Source: Halicephalobus mephisto (taxonomy: Eukaryota > Nematoda > Chromadorea > Rhabditida > Panagrolaimidae). From it: a stretch of 64,000 nt of DNA. The notes under the pieces are model-generated. The model was given only the letters and a program-made list of their open reading frames with translations, had not been told where the DNA came from and did no database searches. Location: contig SWDT01000045.1 in the NCBI GenBank assembly GCA_009193035.1, positions 248,001 through 312,000 of the forward strand. Reading direction: 5' to 3'. Every line of letters starts with the position of its first letter. Position 1 is the stretch's first letter. Both the position numbers and the translations under genes were made by a program. Below are positions 11,880 through 23,394 of the stretch, in pieces.

Positions 11880-12165
11880 CATTTTTGTTTTTCTTATTAG
11901 GATGGTTTTCCTAGACTCGGAATTGGCCCGGAAATTTGAAAACGAACTTTTCCATTGAAGGAGTCCGCGAGGATTTCAGACAAAGCTCATCTCGACATGT
12001 GTTTTTGACAACCACTTTATTATTCTTTAGTCTATTCAAAATCGTTTTCTTCTTGAATCCAGATTTCCCCCGAGGGAGTCCGAGGCTTTTCTCAGGAGAT
12101 CGGGTTTCGCTTAATCGATTTCCAGAAATTTACTTAACAAACGTCATAATCAAACAAAAATCAAT
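11880..12165. other. Balanced-composition island upstream of the cyclase
   Basis: A stretch of about 280 bases with near-genic composition between two repeat blocks, containing CCCCCGAGGGAGTCCGAGG. It may be promoter or a non-coding first exon of the cyclase gene 1.2 kb downstream. The 89-codon frame across it has no recognisable protein features. No firm function can be assigned. Confidence 0.3.
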
Positions 12166-12176
12166 ATATATTTTTT

Positions 12177-12620
12177 ATAACTTTCGAATTCCCGCGAAAA
12201 AATAACGGATACTGTAAAATCCGAAAAAAAGTAAAACTGGCAAAATCAACTCGCGCTTTTTTCACAATCCTAAAATTTTTTGAATTCAAAAAATCGCTCT
12301 GAGACAATTTTTTAAAATAAATACTTTTTATAACTTTCGAATTCCCGCGAAAAAATAACGGATACTGTAAAATCCGAAAAAAAGTAAAACTAGCAAAATC
12401 GACTCGCGCTTTTTTCACAATCCTAAAATTTTTTGAATTCAAAAAATCGCTCTGAGACAATTTTTTAAAATATTTATTTTTTATAACTTTCGAATTCCCG
12501 CGAAAAAATAACGGATACTGTAAAATCCGAAAAAAAGTAAAACTGGCAAAATCGACTCGCGCTTTTTTCACAATCCTAAAATTTTTTGAATTCAAAAAAA
12601 TCGCTCTGAGATAATTTTTC
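12177..12620. repeat. 153-base tandem repeat, three near-identical copies
   Basis: Copies begin at about 12178, 12331 and 12484, a period of exactly 153. They are nearly identical, which suggests recent expansion or gene conversion. Each carries AACTTTCGAATTCCCGCGAA, GTAAAACTGGCA and ACTCGCGCTTTTTTCAC. A related unit is duplicated in intron 1 of the cyclase. The period is divisible by three, so the minus strand stays open for 144 codons, which is probably fortuitous. Confidence 0.9.
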
Positions 12621-12751
12621 GAAATATTTATTTTTAATTCTTTTAATAAAATTTTTAAATTGATATCTAAAACATGTAACTGTAATTATTTTTAAAAATT
12701 TTACAAATTTCTATTTTGCATTATTTCAAAAATTCGTATCGGGACAATTTT

Positions 12752-13020
12752 GCATAGCGCGGTTTGCTCAGCGGCAGTGAGCGCCACTGGCCATTCGGAA
12801 AGTTGCGATTTCAGATCGTGGACACCCGTGCTTGCCCAACTTAGACGTTACCAAATACTACGGTAGTCAATGGGTACTTCATAAAGGGGGAAAGGTTCAC
12901 CACTGTGGTCCAGCCCACGGCCTGGTTGCGCAGGTAATAACCCCTAGGGACTAGGACAAGATACTAAACATCTACATTGGCCACTCGGTGCAATCCCGCA
13001 ATCCATTCTGGTGGTTTACA
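12752..13020 (+). mobile_element. tRNA-related SINE-like element
   Basis: A 270-base island of balanced composition in AT-rich repeats. It opens with a box A-like run, TTGCTCAGCGGC (10 of 12 to TRGCNNAGYNGG), forming a perfect 4-bp D-arm (GCTC/GAGC around AGCGGCAGT). A T-arm-like hairpin follows at GCGATTTCAGATCG. The acceptor and anticodon stems cannot be closed, so it is not a functional tRNA. The tRNA-like head followed by an unrelated body (AATGGGTACTTCATAAAGGG) is the layout of a tRNA-derived SINE. A target duplication and a second copy in the window were not found. Confidence 0.4.
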
Positions 13021-13089
13021 AACCACATACTTGATTAAGGGAAAATTTTAATCTTTTAACAATTTTGTATTTTTTAATTTTTTTTTTAA

Positions 13090-13386
13090 ATCTCAGAAAT
13101 TCTTGTCAAAACAATTTTGTATTTTAAAATTTTTATTTTATTTCAAAAATTCGTATCGGGACAATTTTGTATTTTTTTATTTTTTTTAAATTTCAGAAAT
13201 TCGTACCGGGATAATTTTGTATTTTGTATTTTTATTTTATTTCAAAAATTCGTGTCGAGATTATTTTTTATTTTTTATTTTATTTCAGAAATTCGTATTG
13301 GGACAATTTTGTATTTTTATTTTATTTCAAAAATTCGTGTCGAGATTATTTTTTATTTTTCATTTTTAAATTTTTTTAAAATTTCA
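13090..13386. repeat. 42-50 base repeat directly upstream of the cyclase start
   Basis: Five or six copies of a unit around ATTCGTATCGGGACAATTTT separated by T-rich runs, ending at the acceptor-like TTTCAG two bases before the cyclase ATG. The frame upstream of that ATG is open through the repeat, but I start the gene at the ATG. Confidence 0.8.
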
Positions 13387-13389
13387 GAA

Positions 13390-16300
13390 ATGGAGACGAC
13401 TCCTGTTCCTTTCGAAGATTCACTTCCTCCAAAAAGGTCCTATAGGTCGGCCTCTGCTATATCCAATTCCAATGCCATTTCTTTCAATAATAACGAGGAG
13501 AAAACAGAGCGAGAAGAAGTCAGGACGGTCCTCGTGAAGCACTGGACGTCTCTGGACCGGGCCAGACTTCACACTTTCCACCTTTGGCTTTTCATCTACG
13601 CCGTGGCCCAGATATTCCTTTCGCATTATCTCTGTCACAGATTCCAATTGGGAAATATTCCGTATTTTGTTTTTTGTTTAATTTTTTTAATTATAACTTT
13701 ATTGAGTTTCATTCTTATCAGATATAGTGACGAAAATTCGGCTTTCGCTTTGCCGTTGGTCGGGTTTTCGATTCTGAGTTCCTTGGCCTTCCCAGTGTTC
13801 ATCTGGCTGATCCACTTGCCTTTGATCTCTGAAAAAAGATCAGAGAGAATAGCGGATTTGAGCAGTCTTTACAGTTCCCTAGTTTTGACCACTTTTTATC
13901 AATTTTTCGTTCTTCCTCGTCATAGAAGACTTTTTTTAATAATAATTATTTGTTTTAATTTTTTCAACGTTTTACTTATTACTTTGGTACTGTATGGCCA
14001 CAAAGAAGAACAACTCGAAAAAACCGATTATTCGCATATGTTTTCTGTGAGTTTTTAAATTAAAATAATTCGAAATTACAGTCTTGTAATTACGTAATAA
14101 ACAAACCAATCTCCAAGGAATACTGTAGGATTAGCTGTAATTTTTAAAAATTTCGGAAATTCGCGTCAAAACAATTTTGGGATTTTTGAATTCCCGCGCA
14201 AGAGCGAGCGGAAGTAGAAAATGGTAATTCTGACTTTTTGACCAGAAATCAACTCGCCCTGTCCTCACTCGCGCACGTTCTTTCGCAATCCTAAAATTCT
14301 CTAAATTTTCTAGAAATTCGTTCTAAAACGATTTCAAAAAACTTTCATCTTCAATTTCCACAGTGATGTGATGTAATTTTATTGTAATTTTTGAATTCCT
14401 GGACAGACGAGCGAGAGAAGCAAAAATGAAAAAACGGTAAAACTGGCAGTTCCATCCAGATCAACTCGCCCTGTCCTCACTCGCGCACGTTCTTTCAAAT
14501 CCTAAAATTTCTTCGGGAATCCCAAAAATCTCCATCAAAACAATTTCAAAAAACTTTTATTTTTGAGTTTTTATAACAATAATACAATTTCGAAACTAAT
14601 ATATGAAGTCCAAGAATGAGAATTTCTAAAAATCTCGAAAATTCGTGTCAAAACAATTTTGGGATTTTTGAATTTTTACAATAATTATTTAATTATTGCA
14701 GATTTGGCCGTTATTTTTATATCAACTCGTCGTGACCGGGAGTGGACTAATCTGTGACTCGAACAGCGCGTGTTCGAGGGCCAGTATCGCTCAGAAACTC
14801 GGAGACGCCGTCAGAAGGAGAACGGAACTCGAAACATTGAAAAGCAGACAGGAAAAACTTTTACTTTCTGTCATTCCGGCTTACCTAACGGACAAAGTAA
14901 GTCAATCCATCATTGCCAATTCTTCTGCTTCAAAAGGAAAACCTGGCAAAAATCAAAAGTTATTTCACGATTTACACGTCCAAGTCCACGACAATGTCAG
15001 GTTAGTTTTATTTTTCACTTTCATATATCAATTTCACTTTTAATTTCCATATATCAATTTTATTTTTTACTTTCATATATCAATTTTATTTTTCACTTTC
15101 ACATATCAATTTTATTTTTGATTTTCATATATCAATTTTATTTTTCACTTTCATATATCAATTTTATTTTTTACTTTCATATATCAATTTCACTTTTATC
15201 TTTCATATATCAATTTTATTTTTCACTTTTATATATCAATTTTATTTTTACAGTATTCTTTTTGCTGATATTGTTAACTTCACTGTGTTAGCTGCTCAGT
15301 TGTCAGCGAAGGATCTCGTAAGGACCTTGAATGAACTCTACAGTAAATTTGACGAAGATGCACAAGTTTGTTTAGTATTCTTTATGTAAATTTATTTGTT
15401 TGTTTTCAGAAATTACAATGCATGAGGATAAAATTTCTCGGAGATTGCTACTATGCCGTCAGCGGAATGCCGGTGAACAGACCGAATCACGCCGACATGT
15501 GTGTCCTCATGGGACTCGAAATGATCAAAACGATCAAGTAATTTTTTTAATAATAACACCACTGGATTTGAGGGAGTATTTAAGGGTTTTCACAAGGATC
15601 TTTGTAGATTTGGTATTTTTGTAATTTCGGGTGTATTTAAAGTTCTAATTTTTTTGATTTTTTTCGAGTGCAGAAATGGGTTTTTGTTGTTTATAGTTTT
15701 TTGAACACGGATCCCTAAACTCTATGAACGAATTTCCGAATTCCTCATAAATGAATCCCTGAACTTGTTTATGAATCAACTTCCTGAGAATCAGTTCCTA
15801 AATTCTGAATTTTGTAGTAAATTGACTTCTAAATTCCGAGAATAAACTTTCTTATTAGTGAACCCCTAACTTTCTTTTTGAATAAGTTCCTAAATTCTGA
15901 ATTTTGTAGCAAATTGACTTCTAAATTCTGAGAATAAACTTCCTTGTTAGTGAACCCCTAACTCCCTCTTTGGATCAATTTCCAAACCCTTAACCTCCTG
16001 CGAATAAACTCCCTAGGAATAAATCTCCTCTGTCGATGAATCTTTAAATCCCCTGAGCTTCCTATATGTGGATTTTCTAACTTCCTTTGCAAATGAATTG
16101 CTCAATTAATTTTTGGATTTTTCCACATAATTGAAATTAAAAATAATGATTTAAAAGCGACTTTTTCAGACAAGTCAGAGTGGCTACTGGAGTGAATGTC
16201 AACATGCGGATAGGGGTCCATACAGGTTCCGTTCTGTGCGGGATTCTCGGATTGAAGAAATGGCAATTTGACATCTGGAGTGATGACGTCACTCTTGCGA

Positions 16301-19300
16301 ACCACATGGAGACTTGTGGAGTTCCTGGAGCTGTTCATATAACGAAGAAAACAAAAGACATGCTGATGGGTGATTATTGTTTCGTAGAAGCAAAAAGCGA
16401 TGATCCGCAAATTTTGGCTCTTTGTGAACCGACATACCATATTTTGCCTGACAAAGCGACAATTGTTGAAAGAACGGCTTCGATATACAGGAATAAAAGA
16501 AGAGCAATGGATATATGTGAAGATGGCAATGCTGCTGCGAGTAGGATTTCTGTGAAAGCAAAAATGTCGAAAATGGCTGAATTCTGGGGAGCTGAAACCC
16601 CGTTTTCGAATCTTGGAAGAGAAAGACCGGGCGAATCTGAAGCTGAAAACGCAGATACTTTCAGAAGACGAACAGCGAACTACAGTAGTACGATTCAGAG
16701 CATGACGTTGATCGAGAACAATTTGAGTAACCTGTCTTCGACGAGTTTGAGGACAATGTTCCACTGCACTAAGGGGACTTACGACATCTCCCCGTATCTG
16801 CTTTGTCCATTTTAGTAAGTTTTACGGATTTAAAACTAATTCGTCGAGGAATCAGCTTATCAAGGTTTAAATTCCTCGAAAAAAATATGTGAAAAAAACT
16901 ATCAATGATGCACACAAAAAGGGTACATTAAAACAGCTCCAATGTATCAGGTATATTATATTCAATGTATTGCTATATTGAATATAATATATGAATGCTG
17001 TACTTCGTGTATCGATAGATTAATAAATTTAATAAAAATGAAAAAGTAAAATTAATAAAAATAAATAAGGAAATAAATTTAGTAAAAATAAATAAAAAAT
17101 AAGGAAATAATTTTTTATTTATTTTAATTTTTATTAATTTTAAATTTAAATAAAAATTAAAAATAAATAAAAAAACAAATTTAGTGAAAATAAAAAAATA
17201 AATTTAAATAAATAAATTTAACAAAAATAAATTTAAATAAAAATTTAAATAAATTTAGTGAAAATAAAAAAATAAATTTAAATAAAGTAAAAAATAAATT
17301 AAAATAAATAAATTTAACAAAAATAAAATTAATGAATATTTTTTAGCTCTAAACCAACGACATTGTATTTGACAGAATTACGAATTTTATTTTTTCTATG
17401 TCTTCCGATAGCTTTGGCAAATCTTTTTCTTGTTTTTTACAACGTGCCTGTAGGACTTCACAATATCCTCGAAATTCAAATTTTTATATGTCTTTTATTT
17501 TTGGGTGTTCTTTGTCTTTTAGAAGCCATATGCCCTCAGGCAAGATTACTACTAGTCTGTGCGGCATATGCAGGATCTTTCTTCCTCTGCATCGGACCAC
17601 ATATAATTGTTTGTTTTTTTTCTGAAAATTATTCAGAAACAAATTTTTCAATAACGTGGTTGCCGAATTGTATTTGTCATATTTGTATTGTTTTTTCTCT
17701 TTATCAACTACCGTATCCTTTTAGATGTTTCTTAGCTGCTGTCGATTGTGGATTGTTTTTATTGTTATTGACGTTCATTAGTCAATCGGATTTAACTGGT
17801 TCTGTTCAAGTTATGTCATGTCAACCAACGATAATTCTGGTCAATGTAATTGCATTGTTTTTGATTATTATATTTATTGCTTGGATTGTAAGTTTTTTTA
17901 AATAATTATTTTTAAATTTTTAATAATTTTAAATAATTTTCAAATAATTATTTTTAAATTTTTAAATAATTTTAAATAATTATTTTTAAATTTTAAATTT
18001 TCAAATAATTTTTAAATAATTATTTTTAAGTTTTTAAATTTCAAATAATTTTTAAATAATTATTTTTAAATTTCAAATAATTTTTAAATAATTATTTTTA
18101 AATTTTTAATAATTTTTAAATAATTATTTTTAAATTTTTAATAATTTTAAATATTTTTTAAATTTTGTGATTTTTAATTTTTATTAAAAAAATAATTCTA
18201 AAAATTTAAAAAAATAGTTTCGAAATTATTTTTAATTTTTATAAAAAAATAATTCTGAAAATTTTTAAGAAATTCATTTCGAAATTATTTTTAATTTTTA
18301 ATTTTTAAAATAATTTCAGACAGAATATGAAAGAAAAGTAGAAGCAGCTTGTAATGTGGCTTTCAAAAACGAAGAAAAAGATGTCCAAACGATGCAAGAC
18401 ATCAATAATCTTCTAATCGAAAATATTCTTCCAAGTACTGTAGCAGCTAAATTTCTGAATCCAGACAGACATACAGACGAACTTTACGCTAGAGATCACG
18501 AAAACGTCTGTGTCATGTTCGCGAGTATTCCGAATTTTAAAGAATATTGGTCTGAATGCGATCGATCAAGAAAATTGGAATGCCTCAGGCTGTTGAATGA
18601 AATTGTTTGCGAATTTGACAAGTTACTGTCAAAACCCAAATTTAGCTGTATTGAAAAAATTAAAACTGTTTCGAGTACTTATATGGCTGCAGCTGGTCTC
18701 AATGAATACGAAACTGACAATTCTGATAATGTAAGTTTTTAAATTTATTAAAATTTGAGGGGATCTTTGTAGATTTGGTATTTTTGTAATTTCGGGTGTA
18801 GTTAAAGTTCTAATTTTTTTGATTTTTTTGAGTGCAGAAATGGATTTTTGTTGTTTATATGGTTTTTTGAACACGGATCCCTAAACTCTATGAACGAATT
18901 TCCGAATTCTTCATAAATGAATCCCTGAACTTGTTTATGAATCAACTTCCTGAGAATCAGTTCCTAAATTCTGAATTTTGTAGCAAATTGACTTCTAAAT
19001 TCCGAGAATAAACTTCCTTGTTAGTGAATCCCTAATTCCCTCTTTGGATCAATTTCCAAACCCTTAACCTCCTGCGAATTAACTCCCTAGGAATAAATCT
19101 CCCCTGTCGATGAATTTTTAAATCCCCTGAGCTTCCTATATGTGAACTGTTTAGTGTTCGGATTTTTTCTAATATAATTAAAATTAAAAATAATCGATTT
19201 TTAACTTTTTAGGAATCGCGAAATGCGACGATAATGGTGGAATTTGCAATGGCCATGTCTCAAGTATTAGATCAGCTAAATGCGGATTCTTTCCAGAATT

Positions 19301-19629
19301 TCCAACTTCGAGTAGGACTGTCTCTTGGTCCTCTTGTTGCTGGAGTCATTGGAGCTCAGAAACCTCAGTATGACATCTGGGGAAACACCGTGAACATGGC
19401 TAGTCGGATGGATTCTCACGGAGAAGTCAGAAAAATCCACATGACGGGGGCGATGGCGAAAGCACTTCCTCCGAATCTTTACTATATCCAATCCAGGGGG
19501 AAAATCAAAGTCAAAGGAGTCAGGGAGCTGATGGAGACATTTCTTCTCCCTCTTAATTCTAAACGAAATTCAAGTCAACAAAACAGCAACAATCAGAATT
19601 CTAACTCAATCCCCTGTGGCCATTTTTAA
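13390..19629 (+). CDS. acy-2: Membrane-bound adenylyl cyclase, ACY-2-like
   Basis: Exons 13390-14046, 14702-15000, 15254-15365, 15410-15537, 16170-16814, 17347-17887, 18320-18730 and 19213-19629 join in frame to 1069 aa. The architecture is a cytosolic N-terminus, a six-helix M1 in exon 1, catalytic C1, six-helix M2 in exon 6 and catalytic C2. Both metal-binding Asp of C1 are present (FADIVNFT, D324; [11 protein letters not shown]368). In C2 the purine-site Lys ([14 protein letters not shown]) and the Asp/Asn/Arg set ([15 protein letters not shown]) are intact. An active enzyme making cAMP from ATP at the plasma membrane under G-protein control is expected. The C1 stretch [20 protein letters not shown] resembles mammalian AC2/4/7. 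The start follows TTTCAG by two bases, as in SL trans-spliced genes. The symbol rests on size and the nearby phosphorylase gene. Intron 4 and intron 7 share a duplicated block. Confidence 0.9.
14186..14520. repeat. Two direct copies of the CCCGCG/CTCGCGC repeat in cyclase intron 1
   Basis: Copies at about 14186-14310 and 14395-14510 share ATCAACTCGCCCTGTCCTCA and CTCGCGCACGTTCTTTC. They are related to the 153-base repeats at 12177-12620. Confidence 0.75.
15015..15252. repeat. 26-29 base minisatellite filling cyclase intron 2
   Basis: About eight copies of TTTCATATATCAATTTTATT followed by a short T-rich spacer occupy almost the whole 253-base intron. Two reading frames stay open across it, extending exon 2 artificially. 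Confidence 0.85.
15590..16090. repeat. Intron 4 block duplicated in intron 7 of the cyclase
   Basis: This block and 18758-19145 share long near-identical runs, for example GGATCTTTGTAGATTTGGTA, GAACACGGATCCCTAAACTC and CCCTGAGCTTCCTATATGTG. The intron 4 copy is longer because an inner segment (CAAATTGACTTCTAAATT plus flanks) is repeated twice. Confidence 0.85.
17000..17346. repeat. AAATAAA-rich low-complexity end of cyclase intron 5
   Basis: Simple AAATAAATTTA-type sequence. Just before it (16905-17030) is a fragment of the CAATGTAT/ATATTGAATATAA family that is abundant at 51150-51960. Confidence 0.6.
17888..18319. repeat. TTTAAATAATTATTTTTAAA tandem repeat, cyclase intron 6
   Basis: The intron is almost wholly made of 20-30 base TTTAAATAATTATTTT units. 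Confidence 0.65.
18758..19145. repeat. Intron 7 copy of the intron 4 block
   Basis: Direct-orientation partner of 15590-16090, highly similar in sequence. The two introns do not sit at equivalent positions in the homologous C1 and C2 domains, so this is duplication of intron DNA and not a relic of the ancient domain duplication. Confidence 0.85.
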
Positions 19630-20010
19630 TCCTATTCATATCTCTAAAACGGGTCTAAAGGAACCGAGTCGAATAATTGTGGCTTAGACTTTTAAAACAA
19701 ACAAAACCAAGAAAGTATAAAATTTAGTTTTTTGAGAAGGATCTGATTTTTTTGAATGATGTATAGTGAACTTAAGACGTGGTCCGCGTTTTCTCTCGAT
19801 CATCGATCAGCAGAATTTCCTCAGTACGGAGTTATCTCGGAATAGACGCGTCTAAAAATGACAGCACACGGAAAAGGAAAACAAATTCAATGTAATAAAG
19901 TAGTTTGGATATAGGAAATATGAAAAAGTAAAGTTTTAAAAAATAAAAAATAGATGGTTTTTAGGATGGTTGTTGATTTTTATACATTTGCAAAGAAATG
20001 AGTCATGGTT
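19630..20010. other. 3' flank of the adenylyl cyclase gene
   Basis: Probable 3' UTR. The only polyadenylation-like word I noticed is AATAAA inside GTAATAAAGTAG near 19895. No other gene is seen. Confidence 0.4.
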
Positions 20011-20014
20011 ATCA

Positions 20015-21480
20015 GGGACTTTCGTGGCGAGAGTCGGTTCCGGGTCCTTGTTTTTTACACACGATTCCATTCGTACCTAAAAAACAATTTTTTCTACTTT
20101 TTAAGGACTTTTTTGGCTATAATTTGTTTTTATTTTTATCGCGAAATTTTAGGAATGAATGAGTTTCCCTGATTTTCAAGAACTTTCGTGGCGAGAGTCG
20201 GTTCCGGGTCCTTGTTTTTTACACACGATTCCATTCGTACCTAAAAAAACAATTTTTTTTTACTTTTTAAGGACTTTTTTGGCTATAATTTGTTTTTATT
20301 TTTACCGCGAAATTTTAGGAATGAATGAGTTTCCCTGATTTTCAAGAACTTTCGTGGCGAGAGCCGGTTCCGGGTCCTTGTTTTTTACACACGATTCCAC
20401 TCGTACCTAAAAAAACAATTTTTTTACTTTTTAAGGACTTTTTTTGGCTATAATTTGTTTTATTTTTAAATTATTTTTTATTCAAAATTGCATTTGTACC
20501 TAGAAAGGAATGAACTTTCATAATCTTTAGGGATTTTCGTGATGGGAATTAATTTCATTTTTTAATTCGGTTGTAGCGCGCGATTTTACTTACGTTCAAG
20601 AACGAACAAATTTTTATGATTATCATGGATTTTCGGGACGGGAGTTATTTTATTTTTTTAAGTTGATTATCGCGCGGAATTTCATTTGTAGCTAGGAACG
20701 AAAGAGCTGATTTAGGCTTCATGATCTTCGAAAATTTTCGTATCGGGAATTAATTTCATTTTTTCTTAAGTTTATTATTGCGCAAAATTTCATTTTCATT
20801 AAGAAATCTGGGGGTTGGTTTTTCAGGAATTTTTGTGGCTAGAGTATTTCGTTTTTTGGGAAAATTCTAATTGTACCTAAAATGGGAAAAATCATTACGG
20901 TATTCAGAAACTTTCGTATCGGAAATTGTTCATAATTTTTCCTTAGTTTTCTTTTTGGGAGAAATTTTACTGACATAGAGAAAAAAAGTTTTTTCGGTAG
21001 TCAGGAACTTTCGTGGCAGGAGTGAATTTTAGTTTTTAGATGATTTCTTGCACGAAATCACTTTTATCCAAAAAGGATTAAGTTAATTATGATCTTTGAG
21101 AACTTTCGTGTTGGGAGTGGATTTTATTTTTAGGTAACTTTTATCTTGACATGAATAATTTATGATATTCGGAAAATTCCGTGGTAAAAATTGACTTTAT
21201 TTTCTTCATGTTTATGCAATTGGACTCACATCTAGGAAAAAACACTACTGTATTCAGGAATCTTCTTGTCGAGAATTAGTTTCACTTTCTTGAATGCTAT
21301 TACGCAATCCCGCTCACATCTTGAAGTGAACAGGTTTTCACGATCTTCAGAGACTTTCGTGATGAGAGCCGGCTTTGTTTTCTTAAGTTGTTTATTGCGC
21401 GAAAATCCACTCGTTATTGGAAACAAGCTAGTTGATTACAATGGTCAGGAACTTTCGTGACGAAAATCGACTTCCCATTC
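20015..21480. repeat. 165-base minisatellite with a long degraded tail
   Basis: Three well-kept copies start at about 20021, 20185 and 20351 (CTTTCGTGGCGAGAGTCGGT, then GGGTCCTTGTTTTTTACACA and CATTCGTACCTAA). From 20450 to about 21480 older, shorter derivatives follow, each marked by TTTCGTG with GGGA, a T-rich run and a word like GCGCGAAATT. Confidence 0.85.
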
Positions 21481-21960
21481 CACGATGGAAGCTTTGGGAA
21501 GAGTGAACTTCCGCCTTCGGGGCAAACAAAGCCGATTGCGCAGTCGAGAGCCAGATAAGGAAGATTGACATATACGTCAAAGCGGTGGAAAACTCGAAAT
21601 TTGATCGCTATATTGCTCTTGAACAGGTCATGGGTTGTCGAGACTTACATCGTTAATCCCCCTCTTTTTTCGGAAAGTTAAAGTAATCTCAAATGTTCTA
21701 CAAAAAATCTCGATCCTGAAACAAGAGAAAAATCGAGAAGTTTTTTTTGTCCTTGGTCACTTTAAGACTTAAGAAATGTCTGACAAACCGGAATCTTGGG
21801 ATTTTTGCAGAGCTCTGTTTACTCGACCGTTGTCCACTCTCGGAAGATTCACTTCCGGTCGTCTTTTCTCACTTCAGGAGTTTTGTATGCTCACTTTTGT
21901 CATTTCGGATTTCTTTTCGGGACTGATTTCGATTTCATTCCGGAGCTTTATGGAATTTTG
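21480..21960. promoter_or_regulatory. Non-repetitive island upstream of the Kunitz gene
   Basis: About 480 bases of balanced composition with no coherent long frame, about 2.8-3.3 kb upstream of the Kunitz gene start. It contains CAGGTCATGG near 21627 and other GGTCA half-sites of the kind bound by ROR-type nuclear receptors. Candidate enhancer or non-coding exon; nothing proves it. Confidence 0.3.
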
Positions 21961-22160
21961 AAATTTTCTAAACTTACTCTAAAATTTCGAAATTTTTCAA
22001 AGTACTTTAAAATTCCGGAATTTTTAAACTTACTCTAAAATTTCGAAATTTTTCAAAGTACTGTAGAATTTTGAAATTTTCTAAACTTTCTCTAAAATTT
22101 CGAAATTTTTCAAAGTACTGTAGAATTTCGAAATTTTTAAACTTACTGTAGAATTTAAAA
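21955..22160. repeat. Tandem repeat, about 50-60 bases, four copies
   Basis: Units of ACTCTAAAATTTCGAAATTT followed by TTCAAAGTACTGTAGAATT. Confidence 0.75.
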
Positions 22161-22249
22161 TTTGATATTTATGTAATTTTGAAATTTTTAAAAATCTGTT
22201 TTAGTTTTAAAATGGAAAGTAAAAATATTTCTTTCAGCACTTATATTCA

Positions 22250-22620
22250 TAGTAATTTTTATTCCTTTTTAAAATATGGTCTCATAGCGAAAAAAAACCA
22301 AAATTACGATATTCTTTTCAGGACCAAAATTTAGTAAGAATTAATTTTTTTTATTTCAAGGCGAAAAAATTACGATATTCTTTTCAGGACCAAAATTTAG
22401 TAAGAATTAATTTTTTTTATCTCAAAGCGAAAAAGTTAAAACTTTTTTTTCAGGACCAAAATTTAGTAAAAATTAATTTTTTATCCCAAAGCGAAAAAAT
22501 TACGATATTCTTTTCAGGACCAAAATTTAGTAAGAATTAATTTTTTTTATCTCAAAGCGAAAAAGTTAAAACTTTTTTTTCAGGACCAAAATTTAGCAGA
22601 ATTTCTTTTCTATTTTTTTG
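22250..22620. repeat. 62-68 base tandem repeat, five copies
   Basis: TTCAGGACCAAAATTTAGTA recurs at roughly 22318, 22384, 22450, 22515 and 22580, alternating with AAAGCGAAAAAATTACGATA. Confidence 0.85.
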
Positions 22621-22930
22621 ATCTCGTAGCGAAAGCAAAAACTAAAACATTGTTGACAAAACCGAAATTATGAATGAAATTTCATCCTAAATTTTGAATA
22701 CAGTATTAAAAAATAATCCATTCAAGGGACTTTTCACATTTTATCCACAACTTGAATTGTTCTATTTTTCGATTTTTGTTTTACACTTTTGAAGCTTTTG
22801 TTCGATCTACTTTTGGAAATTTACACAAGTTGGAACTTGGAGCAGCTATTTTAGAAACCGCGGGAGTTGACCAGTCGGCGTTCTGCGCGAAGATCATTTT
22901 ACAACATTTTTCAAAAATTTTTTCACCTTT
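22620..22930. other. Short non-repetitive stretch, no gene supported
   Basis: 22740-22900 has genic composition but only a short frame with no recognisable protein features. It may be regulatory. Confidence 0.3.
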
Positions 22931-23230
22931 ATTCAAAAAAAAGGAATTTTTAAATAAGAAAATAAAAATTTGGAAATTTTTTTTATTTTTACTTTTAAGA
23001 AAATTCTTAAATAAGAAAATAAAAACTTAGAAATTTTTTCATTTTTATTTTAAAAAGGAATTCTTAAATAAAAATTTGGAATTTTTTTCATTTTTATTTT
23101 TAAAAAAAATTTTTAAATAAAAACTTAAAAATTTTTCCATTTTTATTTTTAAAAAAATTCTTAAATAAAAATTTGGAAATTTTTTCACTTTTATTTTTAA
23201 AAATATGAATTTTTTATTTTTTATTTAAAG
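22930..23230. repeat. 55-60 base A/T-rich tandem repeat
   Basis: Five or so copies around AATTCTTAAATAAAAATTTG and TTTTCATTTTTATTTT. Confidence 0.7.
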
Positions 23231-23279
23231 ATTTTTTGACTTTTTGTAAAAAGAATTTTTTTAATGTACTAAAATTGAA

Positions 23280-23390
23280 ATTTTTGAATACGAAAAATAA
23301 AAAAAAATTTGAATACGAAAAATAAAAAAAAATTTGAATACGAAAAATAAAAAAAAATTTGAATACGAAAAATAAAAAAATTATAAATCT
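23280..23390. repeat. 25-base tandem repeat, four copies
   Basis: AATTTGAATACGAAAAATAA plus an A run, four nearly exact copies. Confidence 0.85.
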
Positions 23391-23394
23391 TATT

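Noticed and set aside
12161..12595. 144-codon minus-strand frame made of three 48-51 residue repeats
   Set aside because: The period of 153 bases keeps any stop-free frame open. The same sequence occurs in non-coding intron copies with frame breaks.
12760..12835. Possible functional tRNA gene
   Set aside because: The D-arm is good, but neither the acceptor stem nor a 5-bp anticodon stem can be formed.
13117..13389. N-terminal extension of the cyclase frame by 91 residues
   Set aside because: The extension encodes a T-rich minisatellite, and the ATG at 13390 directly follows a TTTCAG acceptor.
14770..15291. 173-codon frame across cyclase exon 2 and intron 2
   Set aside because: Wrong frame relative to the C1 domain. 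Its second half is a 26-29 base intronic repeat.
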